This document shows, piece after piece, positions 7,919 to 16,095 of a DNA stretch of 22,416 bases (positions within the stretch are counted from its first letter, which is position 1; each line of letters begins with the position of its first letter). The position numbers were made by a program, and so were the translations under genes. This stretch comes from Hirschia sp964351655 (GTDB lineage Bacteria > Pseudomonadota > Alphaproteobacteria > Caulobacterales > Hyphomonadaceae): the NCBI GenBank assembly GCA_964351655.1, contig CAYGPD010000048.1, forward strand, positions 1 to 22,416. The letters are read 5' to 3'. The notes under the pieces were generated by a model. That model was not told the DNA's origin, did no database searches, and saw only the letters and a list, made by a program, of their open reading frames with translations.

Positions 7919-8554
7919 ATGAGCTCTTCAATTGATAAACAAACCAAACCGCCTGAGCACTCAGCCACGGGGTGGACGATTAAGTCATTGCGAACTCAAT
8001 ACGAGACACCTTGGATAAAGGTTGGGGAATATAAAGCAATTGCGCCAACGGGTGTGGATGCGACTTACGGCGTGGTGTCATTTAAAAATCTTGCAGTCGG
8101 CATGCTGCCGCTTGAGGCGAATGGAATAACCTATCTTGTGGGGCAACATCGCTTTTCACTTGGTCAGTATTCATGGGAGGTTCCGGAAGGTGGTGGCCCA
8201 TTGAATGAGGAACCGATTCATACTGCAAAACGTGAATTATCCGAAGAGATCAATAAGCAGGCTCAACATTGGTACCCTCTGTTTGAAAATCTGCATTTAT
8301 CCAATTCGGTGACTGATGAACGCGCATTTGGCTATATCGCATCGGGACTTTCTCAATGTCATGAACATATGCAAGATGATGTCGAAGACCTAGCAATATG
8401 GGCGCTTCCTGTAGGGCAAGCTGTTCAAATGGTTGTGAATGGACAAATAACTGACGCACTCTCCCTTGCGATTTTGCTCAAGGCTGATCATCTATGGCGT
8501 ACTGGCCAGCTTCCTGAGAATATTGCTGATGCGTTTGCAGCAGGGCAAATTTAG
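7919..8554 (+). CDS. NUDIX hydrolase
   Basis: 211 residues; cytoplasmic. The NUDIX box reads G-GGPLN-E-EPIHTAK-RELSEE-INK, so the Glu and Arg residues that bind the metal and catalyse pyrophosphate hydrolysis are intact, while the Gly near the end of the box is replaced by Asn. The preceding strand FSLGQYSWEVPEGG is typical of the ADP-ribose/nucleotide-sugar pyrophosphatase branch, as is the N-terminal beta domain (about 20-60) with VGEYKAIAPTG. The substrate is probably a nucleoside diphosphate linked to a sugar or similar group, not proven. TTAGGGA seven bases upstream supports the start. cysE follows on the same strand after 64 bases and may be co-transcribed. Confidence 0.9.
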   Translation: MSSSIDKQTKPPEHSATGWTIKSLRTQYETPWIKVGEYKAIAPTGVDATYGVVSFKNLAVGMLPLEANGITYLVGQHRFSLGQYSWEVPEGGGPLNEEPIHTAKRELSEEINKQAQHWYPLFENLHLSNSVTDERAFGYIASGLSQCHEHMQDDVEDLAIWALPVGQAVQMVVNGQITDALSLAILLKADHLWRTGQLPENIADAFAAGQI

Positions 8555-8618
8555 GATCAAACAGGTTTAGAAGATAAGACTGGCGTGTTAGGTGCGTCAT
8601 CACGAAGAGGGAAATGAC

Positions 8619-9455
8619 ATGTCCGAGTCTGAGGTGAAGAGTGCTAAAGCAGCAGGAACAGGTGCTGCAGCACCTGTGTGGCAAAGATTGCGCCTTGAGG
8701 CTGCGGAAGCCGCCCGCCGCGAACCCGCCCTTGCTGGTTTTTTTAATGCTGCGGTTCTTAGCCATGATAGTCTCACCCAAGCGTTGTGCTATCAGATAGC
8801 GCAAAAAGCGGGTGGACCGGACATGAATGCACTGCAAATACGCGAAGTGTGTAAGCAAGCATTCTTTGAAGACAAAAACATTATCAAATGTGTTGAACGT
8901 GATTTGCAAGCCGTCAGCGACCGAGACCCAGCCTGCCGCACTTTGTTGCAACCTTTCTTGTTTTTCAAAGGTTTTTTGGGCTTGCAAACATATCGCGTCG
9001 CGCATTGGTTGTGGCATCAAGATCGCGATGTACTGGCTTTCTTTATGCAATCCCGCACAAGTGAGCTTTATGGCGTTGATATTCACCCAGCCGCGAAAAT
9101 GGGCTGCGGGATAATGATGGATCATGCCACGGGAGTTGTGATTGGTGAAACCGCCGTTGTGGGGGATGATTGTTCCTTCATGCACGGCGTCAATCTTGGT
9201 GGTACGGGCAAAGAATTTACTGACCGCCACCCCAAAGTAGGCAAGGGCGTTTTAATTGGCGCGGATGCAAAAATCCTTGGCAATATCAAAATTGGTGATT
9301 ATGCGCGCATTGGTGCTTCATCGGTTGTGCTTGAGGATGTGCAATGCGGATGCACGGTAGCCGGTGTGCCAGCAAAAGTGATTGCATGCATTGAATGTGA
9401 AGAGCCTGCAAAGGCGATGGATCACCTGATTTCTCCAAGCAAGATGCAAGATTAG
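8619..9455 (+). CDS. cysE: Serine O-acetyltransferase
   Basis: 278 residues from the ATG at 8619, preferred over an in-frame GTG at 8592 because GAGGGA lies seven bases before the ATG. It transfers acetyl from acetyl-CoA to L-serine, the first step of cysteine synthesis. The N-terminal helical region (to about residue 140) is followed by a left-handed beta helix of hexapeptide repeats. The catalytic dyad is visible as Asp154 in VDIHPAAK and His169 in MMDHATGVVIGETA; His189 in FMHGVNLGGTGK is the second conserved histidine. The C-terminal tail is ordinary in length. A terminator follows, then the DUF3126 gene, an order familiar from other alphaproteobacteria. Confidence 0.96.
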   Translation: MSESEVKSAKAAGTGAAAPVWQRLRLEAAEAARREPALAGFFNAAVLSHDSLTQALCYQIAQKAGGPDMNALQIREVCKQAFFEDKNIIKCVERDLQAVSDRDPACRTLLQPFLFFKGFLGLQTYRVAHWLWHQDRDVLAFFMQSRTSELYGVDIHPAAKMGCGIMMDHATGVVIGETAVVGDDCSFMHGVNLGGTGKEFTDRHPKVGKGVLIGADAKILGNIKIGDYARIGASSVVLEDVQCGCTVAGVPAKVIACIECEEPAKAMDHLISPSKMQD

Positions 9456-9504
9456 TCAGATAATCACCGTAAATCATGTTGCATTGATCTAGATATCCAG
9501 AGCG

Positions 9505-9535
9505 GGCCGCATTAGGGTGCGGCCTTGTTTTTTTT
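9505..9535 (+). terminator. Intrinsic terminator after cysE
   Basis: GGCCGCA (9505-9511) pairs with TGCGGCC (9518-9524), followed by TTG and eight T at 9528-9535. It separates cysE from the DUF3126 gene. Confidence 0.9.
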
Positions 9536-9579
9536 CGTCTTGTTAGAAGGCGGTTAGTTTTATTCAAAGGGAGAAGGAC

Positions 9580-9783
9580 ATGAGTCCGGAAGAATCCAAG
9601 AAAGTCGAAGCGTATTTAAAGAAGACGCTGAACCCGGACATCAGTTTGAAAGCACGTCCTAAAACACCTGATTCTGTTGAAATGTATCTTGGCGAAGAAT
9701 TTATCGCGCTAGTGTATAAAGACGAAGATGAAGGTGAAGTTGCATATCAGGTGAACATGACGATTCTTCCTGAAGACCTTTAA
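9580..9783 (+). CDS. DUF3126-family protein
   Basis: 67 residues, acidic and soluble, with no signal or membrane segment. The sequence (LKARPKTPDSVEMYLGEEFIALVYKDEDEGE in the middle) matches the DUF3126 family, a small alphaproteobacterial family of unknown function usually next to cysE. AAGGGAGAAGG before the ATG is a strong ribosome site. It sits between two terminators, so it must have its own promoter or depend on read-through from cysE. No function is assigned. Confidence 0.9.
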   Translation: MSPEESKKVEAYLKKTLNPDISLKARPKTPDSVEMYLGEEFIALVYKDEDEGEVAYQVNMTILPEDL

Positions 9784-9805
9784 GGTTCAAAAAAATTAGA
9801 GATAT

Positions 9806-9843
9806 AAAAAAGGCGGCTCCTATAATGGGAACCGCCTCTTTTA
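9806..9843. terminator. Bidirectional intrinsic terminator
   Basis: AGGCGG (9811-9816) pairs with CCGCCT (9832-9837), extended by TCC/GGA inside. A-rich on the left and T-rich on the right, it serves both DUF3126 (+) and the M16 peptidase gene (-). Its first 13 bases are identical to those of the terminator at 4716. Confidence 0.88.
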
Positions 9844-9861
9844 TTGTCTAGCTTAGGAAGC

Positions 9862-12813
9862 TTAGTCCAGTTTTGGACGCTGCGGAGCTGGAATTGGAAG
9901 TCCGTCAGTGTCCAATTCAATGATTGGGTAGCCTAGTGCTTTTAGGTCATCCTCAATCACAGCTTTATCGCCCATAATCACCATGATCATGTCGTCAATC
10001 TGAAGATGCTTTTTAGCAAGTGCGTCAATTTCTTCTTTGGTGATGTTTTCTAATATTTCACTCTGCGTTTCTGTGAATCCATCAGGCAGATGGTAAGTTT
10101 CGATCTCGGAGAGGAAGCTTAATTTATCAAACGGAGTTTCATATTCTAAAGCATCACTTTGCCCGATGGCTGATTTTGTGAAGGCTAATTCGTCTGGTTT
10201 TATACCGTTTTGTGCGTAGTCTTTGATTTCATTGACGAACTGGACAACAGAATCAGCTGTTGCATCTGTGCGAACACCTGCACTTGCAGAGAATACACCG
10301 CCAATGTCACTTCCAGAAAAACCTGAACGAGCGCCGTAAGTGTATCCCTTATCTTCACGTAAATTTAGATTGATGCGGCTATTGAAGGCACCGCCCAACA
10401 TAAAGTTCATGATGCGTGCGCGATAATATTCACCAGTTGCATCATAAGGAAGTGCGCGCTTACCTATCCGGATTTCAGATTGCGCAGCGCCTTCTTTATC
10501 AATGAGATAAAGTGTTCCAGCTTCCAGTTTCGGGAAGTCATGCAGCTTGGCGGCAGGACCAGGATAGCCACTCCATTCGTTGAATGTCGCCAATTTTGAT
10601 TCGAGCTCAGTTTCTTCAAGATTGCTTACAGCAATGATAGAACCAGACCCTGCTGTATAATGGTCGGTGTAGAATTTTTTGACATCATCGAGTGTGATGC
10701 TGTTTACAGTTTGCGCTGTGCCAAGTTCTGAATGAGCCGATGGGTTATCATGCCCAAATGTCAGCAATGCAAACACGCCGCTGGCAATGGCAGAAGGTTG
10801 TGTTTTGCGTTGTTCAATTGCTTGCAAGGTTTGCTCTTTTAAGCGTTTGAAATCGGCTTCATCAAATTTGGGTTGAAGCAGACGTTCTTTCACAATCGCG
10901 AGTGTTTCATCTAGATTTTCAGTGAGCGAATGAACTGTAATGCTGGTATAGCGTTTATCAGACCCAACGCTAATGCTCGATCCAAGTTTGGCGAGACGGT
11001 TTGATAGCTCTTCATTCGTTGATAGCTTGGTTGCTTCGCCCAGCATAGATGCGGTGAGGGAAGCAATCCCCATATTTTCAAGCGTTTGCTGGCGATCACC
11101 TACTTCTATTCGCAATTGTAACGCGGTGGTTGGTGTTTCTGTGTTCACTGCCCCCAGAATATTTACGCCATTGGCCATGCTTGATTGCCAGATTTCTGGC
11201 AATTTAACCATTGGATTAAAGTCAGCCGTTGCTGGCTGAATTGAGCGGTCGAAATCATCTGTGGCGTAACGTGGTTCAAAGTCAGTGGACGTGTCCGATT
11301 CTGGAATTGTACGCTCATACATTGTCCAAGTATCAGGCGCTGCTATTGCATCGGGTTGTCCATTGGGGACAACCGACATTATCACAGCCGGCTTATCTTT
11401 AATGTATTGGTGATATACGCGCATCACATCTTCTTTGGTGACGTTCGAATACCGTTCAATATCTTTGGCAGTATAATTGGGGTCGCCGGTGAATGTTTCA
11501 TAGGCAGCAAGTTGAGAAACTTTTCCTGCAACACTTTCAAGATTGTAGATGATACCAGATACGATACCTACTTTTACGCGCTCAAGGTCATCATCTTCTA
11601 CGCCGCGTGTTTCAAACTCTGCAATCGATTCGCGTAGGATTTTATCCATATCGGTAAGGGTTTTGCCTGAAGCGGGGTTTGGCAGTGCAGTTAGTGTAAA
11701 TGTACAGTGTAATTCGCGGCAACCATGCCCCGCATTTGCTGCAACAGCCAATCCATCCTTCACTAAGTTCTTATAAAGAATGGAGGTGCGCCCTTCACCC
11801 ATGATCGACATTAACACATCAAGGGGAGCTTCATCTGGGTGGCGCGCGTAAACTGTTGGGATAGCCATATATAATAATGGAAGTGCAACTTTGTCTTCCA
11901 TCGAAATATAGCGGTCGGCTTCCAGCGTAACTGGTATAAATTCAGGTGCTTCTACATCTGGTCCGCGTGGGATTGAGCCAAAATACTTGGCAACCCACTC
12001 AAGCGTTTCGTCAGTGTTGAGATCTCCGCCAAGTGTAAGTGTGGCGTTGTTTGGACCATACCAGCGTGAGAAGAATTTTTTCAGATCCGTTAAGTTGGCG
12101 CGGTTGAGATCTTCAATATATCCGATTGTTGTCCATGAGTATGGATGGCCTTCTGGATAGAGTGCTTCACCAATGCGTTCTGACACGAGTCCATATGGAC
12201 GATTGTCATAATTTTGGCCGCGTTCATTTTTAACTGTTTCGCGTTGGTTCTCAAATTTTTCTTCTGTGACGGCATCAAGGAAAAAGCCCATCCGGTCGGC
12301 TTCTAGCCATAGCACTTTTTCAAGTTGGTTTGATGGGATTGTTTCATAATAATTTGTGCGGTCAGTATTTGTTGAACCATTGAGCGTTCCGCCTGATTCA
12401 GAAATGATTTTGAAGTGCTCTTCATCAGCGACATTTTCTGACCCTTGAAACATCATGTGTTCAAAGAAATGTGCAAAACCTGATTTGCCCATTTCTTCTC
12501 GGCCAGACCCAACGTGATAGGTGATGTCGGCATGCACAAGTGGGTCGGATTTATCTTCATGAATCACAACAGTTAAGCCGTTTGGCAAAACATACTTATT
12601 AAAGGCCATCCCCACGATACCTTCAGCGGGGGTGAAGCTTTCTATCAGCTTGATACCACCGGGTAAGGAGGCTGATACCTCTTGAGGAGCAGACGGGGAG
12701 GGTGCACCGGTTTTCGTCGTACTTTCGGGCGCTGGCGTATTTCCAGATGGCATGATCGCACACGCAGATACGCTTAACATGAGGGCTGACATTAAAGTGG
12801 AGCGAATGATCAT
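9862..12813 (-). CDS. M16-family zinc metallopeptidase, lipoprotein
   Basis: 983 residues. The lipobox SVSAC makes Cys18 the likely lipidated residue, so the protein is anchored to an envelope membrane facing the periplasm. The inverted zinc motif HFFEH (His115, Glu118, His119) is followed at the right distance by the third ligand Glu197 in VKNERGQNYDNRPYG. The protein is a fusion of two M16 halves: the N-terminal half is catalytic, the C-terminal half (about 520-983) lacks HxxEH and carries the substrate-closing TYGARSGFSG region near residue 835. M16 enzymes degrade peptides inside a clamshell chamber; the likely role is clearing signal or stress peptides from the periplasm. AAGGGGAT before the ATG supports the start. 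Confidence 0.95.
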   Translation of the reverse strand: MIIRSTLMSALMLSVSACAIMPSGNTPAPESTTKTGAPSPSAPQEVSASLPGGIKLIESFTPAEGIVGMAFNKYVLPNGLTVVIHEDKSDPLVHADITYHVGSGREEMGKSGFAHFFEHMMFQGSENVADEEHFKIISESGGTLNGSTNTDRTNYYETIPSNQLEKVLWLEADRMGFFLDAVTEEKFENQRETVKNERGQNYDNRPYGLVSERIGEALYPEGHPYSWTTIGYIEDLNRANLTDLKKFFSRWYGPNNATLTLGGDLNTDETLEWVAKYFGSIPRGPDVEAPEFIPVTLEADRYISMEDKVALPLLYMAIPTVYARHPDEAPLDVLMSIMGEGRTSILYKNLVKDGLAVAANAGHGCRELHCTFTLTALPNPASGKTLTDMDKILRESIAEFETRGVEDDDLERVKVGIVSGIIYNLESVAGKVSQLAAYETFTGDPNYTAKDIERYSNVTKEDVMRVYHQYIKDKPAVIMSVVPNGQPDAIAAPDTWTMYERTIPESDTSTDFEPRYATDDFDRSIQPATADFNPMVKLPEIWQSSMANGVNILGAVNTETPTTALQLRIEVGDRQQTLENMGIASLTASMLGEATKLSTNEELSNRLAKLGSSISVGSDKRYTSITVHSLTENLDETLAIVKERLLQPKFDEADFKRLKEQTLQAIEQRKTQPSAIASGVFALLTFGHDNPSAHSELGTAQTVNSITLDDVKKFYTDHYTAGSGSIIAVSNLEETELESKLATFNEWSGYPGPAAKLHDFPKLEAGTLYLIDKEGAAQSEIRIGKRALPYDATGEYYRARIMNFMLGGAFNSRINLNLREDKGYTYGARSGFSGSDIGGVFSASAGVRTDATADSVVQFVNEIKDYAQNGIKPDELAFTKSAIGQSDALEYETPFDKLSFLSEIETYHLPDGFTETQSEILENITKEEIDALAKKHLQIDDMIMVIMGDKAVIEDDLKALGYPIIELDTDGLPIPAPQRPKLD

Positions 12814-12890
12814 ACTGATCCCCTTTGAGATACGCGAATGTGTAACTATGGTTACTATTTTTATCGATTAACGATTAAAGGGCATATACG

Positions 12891-12960
12891 CGCTTGGCAA
12901 TACGTGTTTACAGACAAATTTTTGCGCAAAAGAAACCCCGCTAAACAAAATTGCCAAGCG
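12891..12960. repeat. Eleven-base inverted repeat flanking the phoH terminator
   Basis: CGCTTGGCAAT (12891-12901) and ATTGCCAAGCG (12950-12960) are perfect inverted copies 48 bases apart, in the gap between the phoH 3' end and the M16 gene. The right copy shares three bases with the phoH terminator stem, so the two structures exclude each other. It could be a protein-binding site for the M16 promoter or an alternative RNA fold. Confidence 0.5.
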
Positions 12961-12964
12961 GGGT
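12935..12964 (-). terminator. Intrinsic terminator of phoH
   Basis: ACCCCGC (12935-12941) pairs with GCGGGGT (12958-12964), followed on the minus strand by the T-rich run TTTCTTTT. It lies 22 bases past the phoH stop codon. Confidence 0.75.
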
Positions 12965-12986
12965 AGTGTCTAAGTTATTGATTTAA

Positions 12987-13823
12987 CTACAAAGTGTTTA
13001 GCATTTTGGCGACAAGAGGGTGGCGGACCACGTCTTCTTTAGCTAAGCGGATCACGGAAATATCATCCATATTTTCAAGGCGCTCAGCTGCTGCTGCAAG
13101 GCCAGATAATTCAGGTAAAAGGTCTGATTGCGCAGGGTCTCCAGTTACGATCATAGACGAATTCCAACCAAGTCGCGTTAGTAGCATTTTGAGTTGAACA
13201 TAGGTGCAGTTTTGCGCTTCATCTATCACAACAAAAGCGTTGTTGAGTGTGCGACCCCGCATAAAAGCGACAGGTGCAATTTCAATTAACCCCTCTGCCA
13301 TCATTGATTTCAAAGACTTAGCGGGTAATCTATCTGCCAATGCATCATAGAGTGGGCGTAGGTAGGGAGCGAGTTTTTCTTCCATATCACCGGGTAAGAA
13401 GCCTATATTTTCACCTGCATCGACTGCCGGGCGACATAGTACAATTCGCCCTATGCGACCCGATTTTAGTGCTTCCACAGCTTTGGCAATTGCTAGATAG
13501 GTTTTCCCCGTACCAGCCGGACCTAGCGCCAATACAAGGTTATCGCGGTCGATGGCTTCCATAAGTCTTGCCTGTCCATCTGTGCGTGGAGTTATGTTTT
13601 TGACATAACGTTGTTCGCGAGTGTGATGGCTGTGTCCACTCGGTGCCTCATTGTTGTTATGGTGCCTGGGAGCCTTTTCTTGCCGCTTTGCCCTTTTGGG
13701 TTTGTCGTCAGGGCTCCAGCGGCGTTCTAATACGTCTATTCCTGCACTTTGCCCTGCGTCCTCGAAATAGTCGTTTGCATCAAATTCTGCACTGATACGG
13801 CGGATATTAGAGCGCTTAGCCAT
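12987..13823 (-). CDS. phoH: PhoH-family ATPase
   Basis: 278 residues. A basic, His-rich N-terminal region (about 1-75) precedes the P-loop domain: Walker A GPAGTGKT at 101-108, Walker B FVVIDEAQN at 197-205, and VTGDPAQSD near 226-234. This is the PhoH (PF02562) fold, a superfamily 1 helicase-like ATPase whose cellular role is poorly known; relatives act in phosphate starvation or RNA metabolism. It is not followed by ybeY, so it is probably the stand-alone paralogue rather than YbeZ. AGGAG ten bases before the ATG supports the start. An intrinsic terminator lies only 36 bases before the start codon, so expression probably depends on read-through (see the leader entry). Confidence 0.93.
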   Translation of the reverse strand: MAKRSNIRRISAEFDANDYFEDAGQSAGIDVLERRWSPDDKPKRAKRQEKAPRHHNNNEAPSGHSHHTREQRYVKNITPRTDGQARLMEAIDRDNLVLALGPAGTGKTYLAIAKAVEALKSGRIGRIVLCRPAVDAGENIGFLPGDMEEKLAPYLRPLYDALADRLPAKSLKSMMAEGLIEIAPVAFMRGRTLNNAFVVIDEAQNCTYVQLKMLLTRLGWNSSMIVTGDPAQSDLLPELSGLAAAAERLENMDDISVIRLAKEDVVRHPLVAKMLNTL

Positions 13824-13858
13824 GGTGTTCTCCTAGTGGATTTGGCGTTGCAAGGCAT

Positions 13859-13893
13859 AAAAAAACCGTAAAGCCACAAGGCATTACGGTTTT
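13859..13893 (-). terminator. Intrinsic terminator in the phoH leader
   Basis: AAAACCGTAA (13862-13871) pairs with TTACGGTTTT (13884-13893); inside, GCC/GGC closes an ACAA tetraloop. The minus strand continues with seven U (A at 13859-13865 on the plus strand). It is one of the strongest terminators in the window and sits just upstream of phoH on its coding strand. Confidence 0.85.
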
Positions 13894-14050
13894 GGGTGAA
13901 AACATGTTGTCTGTCAGAGAGGTGAGTTTGTTCTGAAGAGGACAGAGGCACCATTCTCCCGAAAGAATCAGATCTTGCGGGCGGCGGTATTCGACGGGGA
14001 GGCGATAGATCTCGCACTCAACAGTCCTCCGGTATGAACTTCACTTGATG
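13859..14050 (-). ncRNA. Candidate structured small RNA or attenuator leader of phoH
   Basis: This gene-free stretch is more GC-rich than its surroundings and folds as a rod. Nested pairs from outside in are GTGA 13922-13925/TCAC 14041-14044, GTTC 13930-13933/GAAC 14036-14039, GAGGAC 13938-13943/GTCCTC 14024-14029 and AGATCT 13970-13975/AGATCT 14007-14012, with a side hairpin ATTCT/AGAAT at 13953-13968. The minus strand ends in the terminator at 13859-13893. Size (about 190 bases) and rod shape recall 6S RNA, but I cannot match a 6S consensus. The 5' end is a guess. It may be an independent small RNA, a regulated leader of phoH, or both. The rest of the gap (14051-14199) holds the upstream region of the carbonic anhydrase gene. 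Confidence 0.5.
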
Positions 14051-14199
14051 ATGCTCAACTGGGCTATCAACGATATCCAGTTTCGAATCACCGCAACGAA
14101 TCTCTATGCAATTAACCTATATGGAAGTTACCATCTTGCTAATGACAATTGTGTGTCGATTGCTGTAGCAACACATTAAGCATTAAGGAGCACATTAAA

Positions 14200-14727
14200 A
14201 TGGCCATATTTTCACTGGGTGATAGAAAACCAGGCATGGATTCGACTGTTTGGGTTGCTGATTCCGCGCAAGTTATCGGCGGTGTTCATTTAATGCCAAA
14301 CGTCAGTATCTGGTTTAATGTCGTCATTCGGGGTGATAATGAGGATATCCTGATAGGCGAAAATTCTAACGTGCAAGATGGCTCTGTGCTACATTCTGAT
14401 ATGGGTTCACCGCTAAAAGTCGGAAAAAACGTCACGATTGGGCATATGGCGATGCTTCATGGGTGTGAAATTGGTGACAATTCGCTTATCGGTATAGGGG
14501 CAACTATTCTCAACAATGCACGTATCGGACGAAATTGCCTCATTGGTGCACATGCTCTTATCCCTGAAGGAAAAGTCATCCCAGATAATTCCCTTGTTAT
14601 GGGCGCGCCGGGGAAAATTGTGAAAGAGGTTACAGCGCAAATGGCCGATGTATTGACTGCTTCAGCAATGCATTATGTTGAAAATGCACGTCAATATCGA
14701 GATAGATTAAAGAAAATAGCAGATTAA
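14200..14727 (+). CDS. Gamma carbonic anhydrase family protein
   Basis: 175 residues from the ATG at 14200, chosen because AAGGAG lies nine bases upstream; a TTG at 14149 would add a non-homologous tail. The protein is a left-handed beta helix of hexapeptide repeats. The three zinc histidines of gamma carbonic anhydrases are at His65 (VLHSD), His82 and His87 (IGHMAMLHG), with the conserved RGD (44-46) and QD (59-60). It resembles the short YrdA/PaaY group, trimeric cytoplasmic proteins whose carbonic anhydrase activity is proven only for some members. The gene is convergent with the GYF_2 gene, with four bases between stop codons. Confidence 0.93.
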   Translation: MAIFSLGDRKPGMDSTVWVADSAQVIGGVHLMPNVSIWFNVVIRGDNEDILIGENSNVQDGSVLHSDMGSPLKVGKNVTIGHMAMLHGCEIGDNSLIGIGATILNNARIGRNCLIGAHALIPEGKVIPDNSLVMGAPGKIVKEVTAQMADVLTASAMHYVENARQYRDRLKKIAD

Positions 14728-14737
14728 AAGTTTAATC
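14722..14737. repeat. Inverted repeat containing both stop codons of convergent genes
   Basis: GATTAAA (14722-14728) and TTTAATC (14731-14737) form a seven-base inverted repeat with a two-base centre. It contains the TAA of the carbonic anhydrase gene and the TAA of the minus-strand GYF_2 gene. No separate T-tailed terminator is seen here. Confidence 0.5.
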
Positions 14738-15322
14738 GTCTAATTCGCTATCCCAAACGCTGCGTACAGCAATATCGGGTTCTGCTCCTAAATTGAACCA
14801 TGCAAGACGGCCTTTGGAAGCATTCACGATTACAAATTGATCGTCCTTACCCATAACTGCAGAAAGCTTATTGCGAAGTTGCGGAAGGGTAATGCGCGAA
14901 CGTAACACCCACATATTGTTTCCTGCGCGCGCAAATTTCCCTGCACGGTTCAATACGAGTTCAAAATTGTACTGATCTGAAAGTAGTTTCCCGCTGATGA
15001 AATAGTTGCATAGTAGAGGCGCTTCAGCGTCATCTGAAGTCGTTTCACTTGGTCGAGCTGTATTTTCGGTATTGCCGTGGAAATTCCAACGGATATTGGG
15101 ATGCTCATCGGCGCGATAAAATGCATTGTCACTTCCACAAGCTAGCATTGTATTTGCGCTGACACGCCCCTCACGCAGAAAGTCAATCAGTCTAGAGCGC
15201 GGATAGGGACCGTATATCGTGCCATCCACCTGTACGCGCCACTGTACACGTTTAATCTGGTCGCCATCTTGAACATGTGCCGATTTTTGTGAGTTTGTGT
15301 TTTGTGTCGGTGAGGATGTCAT
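14732..15322 (-). CDS. GYF_2 (DUF4339)-domain protein
   Basis: 196 residues, no signal peptide or membrane segment. Residues about 28-62 (WRVQVDGTIYGPYPRSRL onward) match the GYF_2/DUF4339 domain: a Trp at the start, GPY in the middle and a helix that reads out small-residue peptides. The C-terminal part (about 100-196) is a separate conserved region with NYFISGKLLSD and WFNLG that I cannot name. GYF_2 domains are thought to mediate protein-protein contacts. The start lacks a strong ribosome site. The PilZ gene lies upstream on the same strand after a gap, so shared regulation is possible but not shown. Confidence 0.75.
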   Translation of the reverse strand: MTSSPTQNTNSQKSAHVQDGDQIKRVQWRVQVDGTIYGPYPRSRLIDFLREGRVSANTMLACGSDNAFYRADEHPNIRWNFHGNTENTARPSETTSDDAEAPLLCNYFISGKLLSDQYNFELVLNRAGKFARAGNNMWVLRSRITLPQLRNKLSAVMGKDDQFVIVNASKGRLAWFNLGAEPDIAVRSVWDSELDD

Positions 15323-15374
15323 GATGACAGAAATTCCTAAATATTTATAAAATCAACATCTTATGTTGGATCTG

Positions 15375-15959
15375 CTAGCGGTCTGTAAATTCTATTGCAA
15401 ATCCGTTGTCTACATAACGTGCACATCGACCTGTACGGCGTCCCACTTGTACGCGCGATCCAATTTCTGGACGGGGGCCGGAGGTTCGCAATGCTACACC
15501 AAGTAGTGAGATATCGATGACGTTGCACTGTGCGACGACACCGGTTTCATAAGTAGCAATAAGCTTTTCAGAATTTGAACGGCGTAGAGAGCGGCGTTCA
15601 TCTTCTAAGCCAAGGCTTTGTTTGTTCACAATCCAAGTAAGTTGATCTACGAATTTTTCGCGCTTTTGAGGTACAAAATTAACGCGAACTGCAAACCCTT
15701 CTTCTGTCGGACGGGTGGTCTGTCCTGCTATGCGACCTAATTGGTCAATATAGATGACGATCGGGAGGTCGGGTTCAAATTCTTCACTTGTTTTGAGAGA
15801 TACTCCACCAGCACATAAGTCCACTGTAAGTGCTTCAAATTCTTGACCATCTTTCCATAGACAACGCGCGGCCGTTTCATGAATCACTCGTCTGAACTTG
15901 CGACGATCTTTATCTGTCAACTTACGGACGAGTAGCCGTTTTGTAGGGAGATCTGACAT
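15375..15959 (-). CDS. Tandem PilZ-domain protein (predicted c-di-GMP receptor)
   Basis: 194 residues from the second Met; TTGGA lies six bases before that ATG, while the ATG at 15965 has no room for a ribosome site. Two PilZ modules are visible. The first has RRKFRR (about 19-24) and DLCAGG (47-52), where Ser of the D/NxSxxG motif is Cys. The second has RRSLRR (122-127) and a full DISLLG (149-154). PilZ proteins bind cyclic di-GMP through these Arg and D/NxSxxG residues and alter motility or surface attachment. No other domain is present, so it probably acts on a partner protein. It is about 2 kb from the hfa operon. Confidence 0.9.
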   Translation of the reverse strand: MSDLPTKRLLVRKLTDKDRRKFRRVIHETAARCLWKDGQEFEALTVDLCAGGVSLKTSEEFEPDLPIVIYIDQLGRIAGQTTRPTEEGFAVRVNFVPQKREKFVDQLTWIVNKQSLGLEDERRSLRRSNSEKLIATYETGVVAQCNVIDISLLGVALRTSGPRPEIGSRVQVGRRTGRCARYVDNGFAIEFTDR

Positions 15960-16095
15960 ATGCATTCCAACACAATTAATTCACTTATCGTTCATTTTAT
16001 CGCAGTGATGGTTCATAAAGTGTTTCTAAATGTAGGATTATGAACTGAAAGAGGAAAGCTTTGTCACAATTTTAGGGTGTGGCTCTTGAAAAAGT

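Noticed and set aside
8478..9230. Long open frame (250 codons) on the minus strand opposite cysE
   Set aside because: It is entirely antisense to a clear serine acetyltransferase and part of the NUDIX gene, has no ribosome site and no recognisable protein character.
13736..14017. Open frame of 93 codons across the phoH start and leader
   Set aside because: It runs through the terminator hairpin and into phoH in another frame; the sequence is low-complexity and basic, and the RNA structure explains the region better.
13981..14030. tmRNA-like TATTCGACGGGG on the plus strand
   Set aside because: It resembles the tmRNA D-arm, but there is no tag reading frame, no T-arm with CCA and no matching acceptor stem nearby, even allowing for the permuted two-piece form.
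14085..14095. TTTCGAATCA, similar to a tRNA T-loop
   Set aside because: The flanking bases do not form a T-stem, and no acceptor, D or anticodon arms surround it.
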